Of a DNA stretch of 64,000 nucleotides, positions 18,181 through 26,547 are shown one piece after another. The position numbers and the translations under genes were made by a program. This DNA comes from Mycetocola zhadangensis (GTDB lineage: Bacteria; Actinomycetota; Actinomycetes; Actinomycetales; Microbacteriaceae): contig NZ_RCWJ01000002.1 of the NCBI RefSeq assembly GCF_003668565.1, forward strand, positions 558,001 through 622,000, given 5' to 3'. The notes under the pieces were generated by a model. The model saw nothing but the letters and a program-made list of their open reading frames with translations, was not told where the DNA came from and did not search any database. How positions within the stretch are numbered: the stretch's first letter is position 1; each line of letters starts with the position of its first letter.

Positions 18181-18345
18181 CAAAAGTGCTCCCACCGTGA
18201 TGCAACTCTCGGCGCGCTTCGCCGCCCTTTCGACACTATCCGTGAATTCCGCGCCACACATCGGTGCGTGCGAAAAGAACCGGGGAATTTACCGAGCACC
18301 TGTCACAGGCTGTGCTTTGTCGCCCGTCAGTGCAAAGCTGGACGT

Positions 18346-18630
18346 GTGCCCCAAGTTGACGAGCTGCGAGACCTCGACGAGCAACTGACACTCGGCGAGC
18401 CCTGGAACACTGTGGTCTGGGACGACCCGATCAACCTGATGACCTACGTGGCGTGGGTGTTCCGCAGCTACTTCGGCTTCGCCCAGGCGCGCGCAGAAGA
18501 ACTGATGATGCAGGTGCACACGCACGGGCGTGCAACGGTCGCCACAGGAACCCGCGAAGAAATGGAACGCCACGTCGTCGCCATGCACGGCTACGGGCTG
18601 CTGGCCAGCCTCAGCAGGAGCGAACGATGA
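18346..18630 (+). CDS. clpS: ATP-dependent Clp protease adaptor ClpS
   Basis: 94 residues, starting at GTG 18346. The ClpS core is clear: PWNTVVWDDPINLMTYV, the cleft-forming segment typical of the family, then HTHGRATVATGTREEMER and AMHGYGL. ClpS delivers N-degron substrates to ClpAP/ClpCP. The first dozen residues (Asp/Glu-rich) form the flexible tail. The stop overlaps the next ATG (ATGA at 18627-18630). It diverges from fgd. The ribosome site is weak. Confidence 0.93.
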   Translation: MPQVDELRDLDEQLTLGEPWNTVVWDDPINLMTYVAWVFRSYFGFAQARAEELMMQVHTHGRATVATGTREEMERHVVAMHGYGLLASLSRSER

Positions 18631-19154
18631 GGGCTTTCGGTGTGGCCTCTGGCGGAGAGATCCTCGCGGAGTTTGAATCGCAGGAAGTGATGATGTTCAC
18701 CGATCTGGTGCAGCAAATCATCGCCCTGCTCGTACGGGTGAAGGAGGGCGAAGCAGACATCGACGGCGCTGTCCTAACCCGCCTGTTCCCCGACGCGTAC
18801 ACAGACGACGCCGAAGCATCAGACGAATTCCGGCGCTTCACCATCGACGACCTTATCGACCGCAAGATTGAAAACGCACAGGGGGTCCTCGAATCGTTCG
18901 ACAAAGCGGGAGTACGAGCGACAGCCGATGGTGATGTGGCCCTCGTGCGGCTTGACCGCGAATTCTCGATGTACTGGCTCGGCACCCTCACCGACCTTCG
19001 CCTCGTCCTCGCCACCAACCTCGGCATTGGCAGCGAAGCGCCAACCGTCGAGGGCACAGACAACGAATACGTGCAGAGCCTCTACGAGTGGTTTGGTTTC
19101 ACCCAGGGCTCGCTGATCGAAGCCCTCGAAGAGGTCGAGGGCATCTCCGGTTAG
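18627..19154 (+). CDS. DUF2017-family protein coupled to clpS
   Basis: 175 residues. Features are VMMFTDLVQQIIALL near the N-terminus, an acidic middle and LDREFSMYWLGTLTDLRLVL. It matches the DUF2017 family, which in actinobacteria regularly follows clpS. AGGAG at 18615-18619 precedes the ATG, which overlaps the clpS stop. Its function is not established; the constant pairing suggests a part in N-degron proteolysis or its control. Confidence 0.85.
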   Translation: MRAFGVASGGEILAEFESQEVMMFTDLVQQIIALLVRVKEGEADIDGAVLTRLFPDAYTDDAEASDEFRRFTIDDLIDRKIENAQGVLESFDKAGVRATADGDVALVRLDREFSMYWLGTLTDLRLVLATNLGIGSEAPTVEGTDNEYVQSLYEWFGFTQGSLIEALEEVEGISG

Positions 19155-19235
19155 ACGGAAAGATTTCAGGCGAGCGGATGCTGCTGCTCCAGCACGCGGG
19201 AACTCCCCGTTGGTCACCGGTAGCCTGAGAGCACC

Positions 19236-20444
19236 ATGCACATACTGATGTTCAGCGACCAGCACGCGGATTCCCTCGGCGGAGTGCAGGTCTCGATCAG
19301 ACTGCAGAAGCGGTTCCTCGAGCTGGCCGGGCACCGGGTCACCGTCGTCGCTCCGAAAATGCATCGGGAGCACGCGGGCAGCACCGAATACGTCGACACC
19401 CCGTCCGTTCCGATCACCCTCGACCGCGAGTATTCCCTGACGCTGCCGAGCCGCCGGGTCGACCGCGTTCTTGACACTGCACTGGCCACCCGCCCGCCGG
19501 TGGATATTGTGCACGTGCAGGCCGACTACTGGGGAGCGATGCTCGGGTATCGTTTCGCGGTGAGGCATGGCATCCGTTCTGTGCATACGTTTCACAACCA
19601 CATGGAGTTCGGTCTCGAACAGGTGGTGCCGTTTCCGAAAATCGTGATTCGTGCGCTGCTCTGGTGGCAGCATCTGGTGCTGAAGCCGCGTTTGTCGAAA
19701 CTGGCGCCGAGCGCGTGGAGCTACCTCGATGAGCTGTCCGCCCGCGCGGACGCGAGCGTGGCGCCGAGCGGGCATTTCGCCCGGTTGCTCGAAGCACACG
19801 GTGTCGGCACCGGGATCGACGTGATGTGGACCGGGGCGGACGACGCTCTGGTCGACGAGGTACTTAGTGCGCCCCGGCCCGCCGCTTCGAGCCGGCCGCT
19901 GTTCGTGTGGATGGGGCGGATGAGCGCCGAGAAGCGGATTATGGAGTACCTCGAGGCGATTCGGCTCGCCGATGTCGACGCCGAGTTCCGGCTGTATGGG
20001 GCCGGCCTGCTGCTGAAGAAGGCGCAGGCGTTCGTGCGTGAGAACGGACTGGATGGCCGGGTTGTTTTCGCCGGGAAGGTGCCGTACCGCGATGCGCTCG
20101 CCGCGATCGCGTCGGCCGACGCCCTCGTGCAGACCTCGATCGGGTTCGAAACCCAGGGCATGACGGTGTTCGAGGCCGCGGCGCTCGGGACCCCGTCAAT
20201 CGTGAGCGACCCGAACATCGCGGGCGAGCTGCCCGACGGCATTTACTGGCAGCCTGCAAACGGCAGTGTGACGGCGTTGGCGGATGCTCTTCGGCACGCG
20301 GCAGCGGACGTCGCGTCAGGGTCCCGGCTGGTTGTCGAGCCGCAGACGAGCCTCGAGTTTCGGCAGAGCTATCAGACCGCGCGGATGATCGCCGTCTACG
20401 AGCGGGTGCTTGCGGCGCAGAACACGGGCAACAGCGCCAGATAG
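19236..20444 (+). CDS. Glycosyltransferase, GT4 (GT-B fold)
   Basis: 402 residues. The N-terminal half starts MHILMFSDQHADSLGGVQVS, the Gly-rich acceptor loop of GT4 enzymes related to PimA-type mannosyltransferases. The C-terminal half has the nucleotide-sugar site GRMSAEKRIMEYLEA and the E-x7-E-like motif SIGFETQGMTVFEAAALG. It transfers a sugar from an NDP-sugar (or GDP-mannose) to a lipid or glycan acceptor at the membrane. Nothing nearby identifies the acceptor. The gene is monocistronic and converges with the degenerate duplicate at 20485. Confidence 0.87.
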   Translation: MHILMFSDQHADSLGGVQVSIRLQKRFLELAGHRVTVVAPKMHREHAGSTEYVDTPSVPITLDREYSLTLPSRRVDRVLDTALATRPPVDIVHVQADYWGAMLGYRFAVRHGIRSVHTFHNHMEFGLEQVVPFPKIVIRALLWWQHLVLKPRLSKLAPSAWSYLDELSARADASVAPSGHFARLLEAHGVGTGIDVMWTGADDALVDEVLSAPRPAASSRPLFVWMGRMSAEKRIMEYLEAIRLADVDAEFRLYGAGLLLKKAQAFVRENGLDGRVVFAGKVPYRDALAAIASADALVQTSIGFETQGMTVFEAAALGTPSIVSDPNIAGELPDGIYWQPANGSVTALADALRHAAADVASGSRLVVEPQTSLEFRQSYQTARMIAVYERVLAAQNTGNSAR

Positions 20445-20484
20445 GGCGGCGAACCACACCGTCTTCTGCCGAGCCGAGCCGAGG

Positions 20485-20665
20485 GCGAAAGTGCGGATCG
20501 CCACCACGTCGGTGGAGATCGCAACTGACACCTCGAGCAACATCACGGCCGCGTAGGTCGGCGCGGCCCCAGGAAAGTTCGTTGGTTCTGCCGAGCGAGC
20601 GCGACGAGGGTCGGCAGCCAGCGCGGGTCGGGATGCTGCTGGCCGCCGAACCACCGCCGTGCCTG
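20485..20665 (-). pseudogene. Partial duplicate of the 3' part of the downstream-located membrane-protein gene
   Basis: About 180 bases nearly identical to 20816-20997, which lies inside the intact gene 20710-21339. In the same minus-strand frame it still reads AAPTYAAVMLLEVSVAI, but it has no start and its flanks differ (upstream SAEPTNF, downstream FALGSARQK). It is a gene remnant left by a tandem duplication with deletion, or by unequal recombination. Confidence 0.75.
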
Positions 20666-20709
20666 AATGACGCCAGCTCGGAGCCGGCAGAGGACGACCG
20701 AAGCCGGGC

Positions 20710-21339
20710 TTACGGACGGTGCGGCAGCCGATGTGCGGCGATGAAACGGCCCGCCCGCCGAAAGTCGATCACCGATGTGACCCCGACGGCGGCAAACAGC
20801 AGGACGGCGAGGAGCGCGAAAATGCGGATCGCCACCACGTCGGTGGAGATCGCAACTGACACCTCGAGCAACATCACGGCGGCGTAGGTCGGCGCGGCCC
20901 CCAGGATCGTTCGTTGGTTCTGCCGAGCGAGCGCGACGAGGGTCGGCAGCCAGCGCGGGTCCGGATGTTGCTGGCCGCCGATCCACCGCCGTGCCTGCCT
21001 GCGGTCCGCCCGGGTCAGCAGGCGCGAGAGCGACTGGTCCCCGGTCAGGTGATGGCCGGATTGCCGAGCCCACAGGAACCCACCGACACCGACGAGGAAG
21101 GCGAGGGTTGTGAATGCGAACTGCTCGACGAGTCGCTGTGCGCTCGATATGCCGGTCGAGTCTTCGCCGGCGCGAAGCAGGGCAAGCGCAACACCGAGGG
21201 CAACACACAGAGCGACAACGACGCCGATGCTTCTCAACGCGTGGACCGTGCGCGGAGAAATGTCCTCGTCGGGCACTCCGGCGGCACGGTAAGCCGCTGC
21301 GTTCCAGCGGGCATACTCCGCAGTGTCGTCGTCGAGCAT
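20710..21339 (-). CDS. Hypothetical four-helix membrane protein
   Basis: 209 residues from ATG 21339 (MLDDDTAEYARWNAAAYRA...). Four predicted membrane segments occur as two pairs (about residues 40-62 and 75-97, then 145-170 and 172-190), with a basic cytoplasmic loop between the pairs (RLLTRADRRQARRW). No family is recognised. Codons 115-175 are duplicated as a remnant just downstream. The next gene upstream in the same direction, across a small gap, is an ABC-exporter operon. Confidence 0.65.
   Translation of the reverse strand: MLDDDTAEYARWNAAAYRAAGVPDEDISPRTVHALRSIGVVVALCVALGVALALLRAGEDSTGISSAQRLVEQFAFTTLAFLVGVGGFLWARQSGHHLTGDQSLSRLLTRADRRQARRWIGGQQHPDPRWLPTLVALARQNQRTILGAAPTYAAVMLLEVSVAISTDVVAIRIFALLAVLLFAAVGVTSVIDFRRAGRFIAAHRLPHRP
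20816..20997. repeat. Parental copy of a 180-bp direct repeat (partner 20485-20665)
   Basis: It differs from the other copy at only a few positions (for example CGGCGGCG/CGGCCGCG, CCCCCAGGATCG/CCCCAGGAAAG). The offset is 331-332 bases. Homology stops abruptly at both ends. Confidence 0.8.
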
Positions 21340-21383
21340 TGGTCTCCGGTTTCCGCAGCGAGGGTGGGTGCCGGCACAGCCTA

Positions 21384-22148
21384 CTAGCGGATGTCTTTTC
21401 GGCGCACGCGGAGGGAGCCGAGTATTAAGGGAAGCAGCACCCACACCGCCAGCGACGTCACGAGGGGAAGGATTTCGGATGCTCCCACTCCCGGCCGCAG
21501 GAACGGCTCAAGTGTGCGGTTGACGTCGAGCCACCCAGCCGCACCGGCTAACACGGGGAACACGAATCCCGCGATCGTCCACGCGGTCGGGATCAGATAG
21601 AAGGCGACGATAGCCGTCGCTGTCGTTCCGATCAGAAGCCCGACCGCATAGCCCCACGCCATGCACACGACCTGGGAGAGCGCCAGGCCAGCGATGAGTG
21701 CCGGTTGGACAGTCCAGTCATGTGCTGCACCGCGGAACAGGATGGCAGCTGAGTAGACGACGGTGGCACACACGATACCCGCCAGAAAGACGGTGAGGGC
21801 GATGCCCAGTACGGCCACGAGCTGTGCACCCACAACACGCAAGCGGCGCGGTTCGAGGGCGAAGGTCACCAGGGCTGTCCGCCGTGACCACTCACTTGTT
21901 GCAGCGACGATAGCGATCACCGGAACGAGAATTGATTGAGGCAGCAACGCGGCTTCGAGGAAAAGACCGAACGACATCCCGCTCGGCTCGACGAGCCACA
22001 AACTCGGAACCGGCAAGAGCAGGATGAGGATGCCGAGCGCCAGCAGCAGGCCGAACCCGGCTCGGGTGTTGACCTGTTTTCGACTCTCGACGCGAACGAG
22101 ACGTGCCATCGGAACAGCGGGGCTGGGAACAGATGTCGTAGGAATCAT
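21384..22148 (-). CDS. ABC-2-type exporter permease
   Basis: 254 residues with six predicted membrane segments. A basic stretch RLVRVESRKQVNTR lies before the first helix, as in small ABC-2 permeases that pair with a separate ATPase, and the C-terminus is the positively charged LRVRRKDIR. Its start overlaps the stop of the ATPase gene by 4 bases. It probably exports a lipid, peptide or drug. It is divergent from, and probably controlled by, the two-component system at 22986. Confidence 0.82.
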   Translation of the reverse strand: MIPTTSVPSPAVPMARLVRVESRKQVNTRAGFGLLLALGILILLLPVPSLWLVEPSGMSFGLFLEAALLPQSILVPVIAIVAATSEWSRRTALVTFALEPRRLRVVGAQLVAVLGIALTVFLAGIVCATVVYSAAILFRGAAHDWTVQPALIAGLALSQVVCMAWGYAVGLLIGTTATAIVAFYLIPTAWTIAGFVFPVLAGAAGWLDVNRTLEPFLRPGVGASEILPLVTSLAVWVLLPLILGSLRVRRKDIR

Positions 22149-22855
22149 CGCGAAAAGTCTCCGGTCAGGTTGAGGAAGTAAGACTCGAGGTCGGGTGCGC
22201 TGTCCTGGACAAGCGAGTCGCGCGGTCCATGGGCCAGCAGGCGCCCGCGTCCGAGAATGGCGAGGTAATCCGCCAGAGCATCCACCTCCGCGAGCAGATG
22301 TGACGACAGCAACACGGTCCCACCGCCGTCCGCGTAACTGCGCAGGAAGGAGCGCAACCAGTGGATGCCGTGGGGGTCGAGGCCGTTTGCCGGTTCGTCG
22401 AGGATGAGCACCCGAGGGTCGCCGAGAACCGCATGGGCAAGTCCGAGGCGCTGACGCATGCCGAGCGAGTATGAGCCGACCCTCCTGCGGGACTCGCCTC
22501 GCGACAGGCCGACGGTTTCGAGGACCGTGTCGACCCGGTCGGTGCCAACCCCCATCAGAAGCGCGGCCAGGGCAAGCGACTCACGGCCGGTGCGTCCCGA
22601 ATGGAGGGCGGACGCGTCGAGTGACACTCCGACCGTGCGACCGGGATTTCCGATCGCAGAGTAAGGCAACCCGCCGATCAAGGCGGAACCGGTGGTTGGC
22701 CGAGTCAGCCCGCAAACCAGTCGCAGGAGCGTTGACTTGCCTGCGCCGTTGGGTCCAAGGAAGCCCGTGATGGTTCCGGCCGGGATATAGAGGGAGATGT
22801 CATCTACGGCGATTACATCGCCGTAGTGTTTGCTGAGCTGTTGAATGTCGATCAT
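22145..22855 (-). CDS. ABC exporter ATPase subunit
   Basis: 236 residues from ATG 22855 (MIDIQQLSKHYGDVIAVDDIS). Walker A is GPNGAGKST, the signature is YSLGMRQRLGLAHAV and Walker B is VLILDEPANGLDP, with the H-loop His in LSSHLL. This is the usual size and layout of a drug/lantibiotic-type exporter ATPase. It is first in the operon with the permease at 21384. An upstream in-frame ATG (22891) is less likely because it adds unconserved residues; no strong ribosome site is visible. Confidence 0.9.
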   Translation of the reverse strand: MIDIQQLSKHYGDVIAVDDISLYIPAGTITGFLGPNGAGKSTLLRLVCGLTRPTTGSALIGGLPYSAIGNPGRTVGVSLDASALHSGRTGRESLALAALLMGVGTDRVDTVLETVGLSRGESRRRVGSYSLGMRQRLGLAHAVLGDPRVLILDEPANGLDPHGIHWLRSFLRSYADGGGTVLLSSHLLAEVDALADYLAILGRGRLLAHGPRDSLVQDSAPDLESYFLNLTGDFSR

Positions 22856-22985
22856 GGGATCGAGTGTGCTGCAGGTGCGAACGCTTGCCATCGACCCTGC
22901 GCTTGGCTCTCGAGCGCCGATCGGCTGACCGGAGATCGGCCATTTGGCCGATCTTGGAACCCGGGGAGATCCCTAGACTTCCGGG

Positions 22986-24233
22986 GTGTCTTCTTATGCA
23001 ACAACTTCCGCTAGCCCGAGGCCCCGGCCTCTTTGGGGTGCGGTATGGCGCACAGGTCTCTCGCTCGTCGTCGGAGGTCTGGCATTCACGGTCCTTCGCG
23101 GTTGGGAGCTGATCCTCTTCGATGAGGCTGGTGCGTCAGGCGCCTGGCTTGGCGCGCTCATGCTGCTCGATGTCCTCCTCGGGCTCGCCGCGACGGCGCT
23201 TGTTCCCTTCAGGCACCATGCGCCCCTCGCCATCACTTTGATGGTGGGGATCATCGGTTCCATCTCTTATTTCGCACTTGGCGCCGTGATCGTCACCATC
23301 ATTTCCCTCGCAACCCGGCGCCGGGCTCGAGAGCTCGCCGTACTTGCTGTGGTGATACTGGTGGTGACCGTCCTCGCTGAAGCGTGGATCAGCTCGACGA
23401 TTCTGGCTCCGATCGCTGAACCGGCCGTGTGGTGGCAAGTCACGCTCGTCATGGCCGTCGCCCTGGCCGTACTCATCGTGACCGGTCTCTACATTGGAGG
23501 CAGGCGTGAGCTGATCAAGGCGCTCGTGCAACGGTCCGAACTTCTGGAGGAGGAACAGGCTCTTCGGCTCGAGCAGGCTCGATCTGCGGAGCGCTCGGCC
23601 ATCGCCCGCGAGATGCACGATGTCCTCGCGCACCGATTGTCACTTGTGGCAATGCACTCAGGTGGCCTGGCCTGGCGGGAGGACCTCTCACGCGAGCAGT
23701 CGGCGGCGACGGCCGCCGTTGTGCAGGAGAACGCGCGACTCGCCCTCGCGGAACTGCGCGGTGTGCTCGGCGTACTTCGTGCCCCCTCGGCAGAAACAAA
23801 CCCAGATGCCTTGACGCCACAGCCATCGCTCGGCGTGCTCGACGAGCTTCTCGCCGAGAGCACCCAGGCGGGATTGGCAGTGCACTGCGAGATAGCGCCG
23901 GACATCGCGCCCGTCCTCTCAACGCTCTCCTCCGTTCAGAGCCGCCACGCCTACCGGATCGTGCAGGAGGCGCTCACCAACGCACGTCGGCACGCCCCGG
24001 GTTCCCGAGTGGAGGTGACGCTCGGTGGCACGCCGGGGACGCGGCTCGAGCTCAAGGTGCGCAACCGACTGTCGCAACCGCGGGAGTCGGAAGCGCTGAA
24101 CGGAGCACGGCACCGGGTGGGAATGGGACTGACAGGGATGACCGAACGGGCACGGCTCGCCGGTGGCGAACTGGTGCACGGTGTCGTCGGGAGCGACTTC
24201 GTTGTGGAAGCGTGGTTGCCGTGGACGAACTAA
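22986..24233 (+). CDS. Sensor histidine kinase (NarL/DesK type)
   Basis: 415 residues. Five or six membrane segments (about residues 20-170) are followed by a cytoplasmic coiled-coil (LLEEEQALRLEQARSAERSA), HisKA_3 with His 211 in AREMHDVLAHRLSLVAMHS, and a HATPase_c domain with GMGLTGMTERARLAGGEL. GTG start at 22986. It overlaps the response-regulator gene by 22 bases and is divergent from an ABC exporter, the arrangement of antimicrobial-sensing kinase/exporter modules. The signal is unknown. Confidence 0.87.
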   Translation: MSSYATTSASPRPRPLWGAVWRTGLSLVVGGLAFTVLRGWELILFDEAGASGAWLGALMLLDVLLGLAATALVPFRHHAPLAITLMVGIIGSISYFALGAVIVTIISLATRRRARELAVLAVVILVVTVLAEAWISSTILAPIAEPAVWWQVTLVMAVALAVLIVTGLYIGGRRELIKALVQRSELLEEEQALRLEQARSAERSAIAREMHDVLAHRLSLVAMHSGGLAWREDLSREQSAATAAVVQENARLALAELRGVLGVLRAPSAETNPDALTPQPSLGVLDELLAESTQAGLAVHCEIAPDIAPVLSTLSSVQSRHAYRIVQEALTNARRHAPGSRVEVTLGGTPGTRLELKVRNRLSQPRESEALNGARHRVGMGLTGMTERARLAGGELVHGVVGSDFVVEAWLPWTN

Positions 24234-24892
24234 CCAAAAATCGGATCCGCGTCGTTCTGGTTGACGATGAAGCCCTTGTTCGCGCTGGCCTCCGGCTCAT
24301 CATCGAAGGTGACCAGACGATAGACATTGTGGGCGAAGCGGCGGACGGGATCGACGCCTCAGCCGTGGTCGCTCGTACGCAACCAGATGTTGTGCTGATG
24401 GATATCCGGATGCCTCGACGTGACGGTCTCGAGACGACGAGTCGAGTGCTCGCCTCACACCCGGGCATCCGAGTCATCGTGTTGACGACGTTCGACGCCG
24501 ATGACGCGGTGCTCACTGCGTTGCGGAATGGTGCCTCGGGCTTTCTCCTCAAGGACACTCCACCCGCTGACCTGATCGATGCGATCCACCGCGTCGCGGC
24601 TGGGCGATCGATCCTGTCGCCGTCCGTCACCGAACAACTCATCGACGCCGTAGCGCGCCAGCCTGATTTGTCGGTGCGGTCGGCGGCACGCGCGCGGCTG
24701 GACGCGCTCACCGACCGCGAACGAGATGTCGCCATCCACGTCGCACGCGGTGCATCGAACACTGAGATCGCCACGCAACTGTTCCTCAGCGTCGGCACAG
24801 TGAAAACCCACCTCGGCCGGGTGTTCGACAAGCTGCAGGCCGACAACCGGGTCAAGGTTGCCATGGTGGTGCACGACGCTGGCCTCAACTGA
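24212..24892 (+). CDS. NarL-type response regulator
   Basis: 226 residues starting at GTG 24212 (GTG 24221 also possible). The receiver domain has the acidic pocket DDE at 18-20, phospho-acceptor D64 in VVLMDIRMPRRDG and Lys in FLLKDTPP. The LuxR-type DNA-binding domain is LTDRERDVAIHVARGASNTE, then GTVKTHLGRVFDKL. It partners the kinase encoded just upstream and probably activates the divergent ABC exporter. Confidence 0.9.
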   Translation: MVAVDELTKNRIRVVLVDDEALVRAGLRLIIEGDQTIDIVGEAADGIDASAVVARTQPDVVLMDIRMPRRDGLETTSRVLASHPGIRVIVLTTFDADDAVLTALRNGASGFLLKDTPPADLIDAIHRVAAGRSILSPSVTEQLIDAVARQPDLSVRSAARARLDALTDRERDVAIHVARGASNTEIATQLFLSVGTVKTHLGRVFDKLQADNRVKVAMVVHDAGLN

Positions 24893-24954
24893 CCATGTGA
24901 CGCCGTGTTTCGTTGCTACGTGACCACACGCGCGACGTGACCGACGATGGGAAG

Positions 24955-26340
24955 ATGCCTCGTCACATCCGCTTCAATGCTTTTGACATGAACTGCGTCG
25001 CTCACCAGTCGCCCGGCCTCTGGCGTCACCCCGATGACCAGTCGCAGCGATACACGGACCTCAGCTACTGGACCGATCTCGCCAAACTGCTCGAGCGTGG
25101 CAAGTTCGACGGTTTGTTCATCGCCGACGTGCTCGGCACCTATGACGTGTACGGCGGCAGCAATGAGGCCGCGCTGCGCAACGGAGCGCAGGTTCCGGTG
25201 AGCGACCCGCTGCTGCTCGTCTCGGCCATGGCCGCCGTGACCGAGAACCTCGGCTTCGGCATCACCGCCGGCACCGCGTACGAGCACCCGTACCCGTTCG
25301 CGCGGCGACTGTCGACGCTCGACCACCTCACCAAGGGGAGGGTCGGCTGGAACGTTGTCACCGGTTACCTGCCGAGCGCTGCCCGCAACATGGGCCACGA
25401 AGACCAGATCGAGCACGACGAGCGATACAACATCGCGGACGAGTATCTCGAGGTGCTCTATAAGCTCTGGGAAGGGTCGTGGGAAGACGACGCCGTCGTG
25501 CGCGATCGCGAGACCGGTGTGTTCACCGACCCGACCAAGGTGCACGAGATCGGTCACTTCGGTAAGAACTACACAGTGCCGGGTATCCACCTGTCTGAGC
25601 CGTCGCCGCAGCGCACCCCGGTCATCTTCCAGGCTGGGGCGTCTGGTCGAGGCGTGCAGTTCGCGGCCGAGAACGCCGAAGCGATTTTCGTAGGATCGCC
25701 CACGAAGGCGGTGCTCAAGGCGACCGTGTCGAAGATTCGGGATGCTCTCGAAGCGGCAGGGCGGGATCGGTACAGTGCGAAGATTTACCAGTTGGTCACT
25801 GTCATCACAGACGAAACGCCTGAGAAGGCGCAGGCCAAGCACGAGGACTATCAGAAGTACGCGAGCGTCGAAGGTGCACTGGTCTTCATGTCTGGTTGGA
25901 TGGGCATCGACCTTTCGCAGTACGACCTCGACGCTCCGATTGGCGATGTGAAGAGCAACGCGATCCAGTCGGCTGTGGCGAACTTCCAGGCGGCGTCGGA
26001 GGACGGCAGCGAGTGGACCGTGCGCGATATCGCAGCCTGGGCGGGAATCGGTGGCCTCGGCACCCGCATCGTCGGGTCGGGCAGTGAGGTTGCGGACCAG
26101 CTGCAGTCATGGGTTGAGGAGACAGATGTCGACGGCTTCAACCTGGCCTACGCGATCACGCCAGGCTCGTTCGAGGACATTGTGGAGTTCGTCATTCCCG
26201 AGCTGCAAAAGCGTGATGCGTACCCCACGGACTACACGCCGGGGACCCTGCGCAACAAGTTGCATGGTCGTGGTGATCGGCTGCCCGGAGAGCACAAAGG
26301 TGCATCGTTCAGTTATCGGGAGCGCGTCGCGTCGGCCTGA
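24955..26340 (+). CDS. FMN-dependent monooxygenase, NtaA/SnaA/DszA family
   Basis: 461 residues of the luciferase-like flavin monooxygenase class. Family phrases include AHQSPGLWRHPDDQS, SYWTDLAKLLERGKFDGLFIADVLG, GRVGWNVVTGYLPSAARNMG and VIFQAGASGRGVQFAAENAE. Such enzymes use reduced FMN from a partner reductase to oxidise sulphonates, sulphones or aminocarboxylates. No reductase gene is adjacent. ATG at 24955 is chosen because conservation begins with PRHIRFNAFDMN; the longer frame adds a non-conserved leader. It is monocistronic. Confidence 0.88.
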   Translation: MPRHIRFNAFDMNCVAHQSPGLWRHPDDQSQRYTDLSYWTDLAKLLERGKFDGLFIADVLGTYDVYGGSNEAALRNGAQVPVSDPLLLVSAMAAVTENLGFGITAGTAYEHPYPFARRLSTLDHLTKGRVGWNVVTGYLPSAARNMGHEDQIEHDERYNIADEYLEVLYKLWEGSWEDDAVVRDRETGVFTDPTKVHEIGHFGKNYTVPGIHLSEPSPQRTPVIFQAGASGRGVQFAAENAEAIFVGSPTKAVLKATVSKIRDALEAAGRDRYSAKIYQLVTVITDETPEKAQAKHEDYQKYASVEGALVFMSGWMGIDLSQYDLDAPIGDVKSNAIQSAVANFQAASEDGSEWTVRDIAAWAGIGGLGTRIVGSGSEVADQLQSWVEETDVDGFNLAYAITPGSFEDIVEFVIPELQKRDAYPTDYTPGTLRNKLHGRGDRLPGEHKGASFSYRERVASA

Positions 26341-26500
26341 GTAAGCAAGGTAACGCCGCTCGGTCTCGCCCGTAACCCCCGTAACCGGGGCTTTCACCAC
26401 CACCCCTCAACCGGATGCTCACCCCCTGCTGCGGCGGCGATGCAATCAGTTCCTCCACAGTCGGCATGACGAAAAAGGCTATCCACGACTTTGCCGCAAC

Positions 26501-26541
26501 TCGAACGAATCTTCGAAAAAGAGGTTCGTTTCGGATAGAAT
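26501..26541 (+). promoter_or_regulatory. SOS (LexA) box overlapping the promoter of the DUF222/HNH gene
   Basis: TCGAAC-GAAT-CTTCGA at 26501-26516 differs from the actinobacterial LexA consensus TCGAAC-N4-GTTCGA by one base. It covers the -35 zone of a promoter whose -10 is TAGAAT (26536-26541), 6 bases before the ATG. The transcript would begin at or next to the start codon (leaderless). Confidence 0.65.
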
Positions 26542-26547
26542 CGGAGT

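Noticed and set aside
20543-21208. 221-residue minus-strand frame across the duplicated region
   Set aside because: Composed of shifted frames through the repeat copies; the real frame is 20710-21339.
26355-26400. Possible terminator after the FMN monooxygenase gene
   Set aside because: Only a 4-bp stem around CCCC/GGGG could be found; too weak to call.
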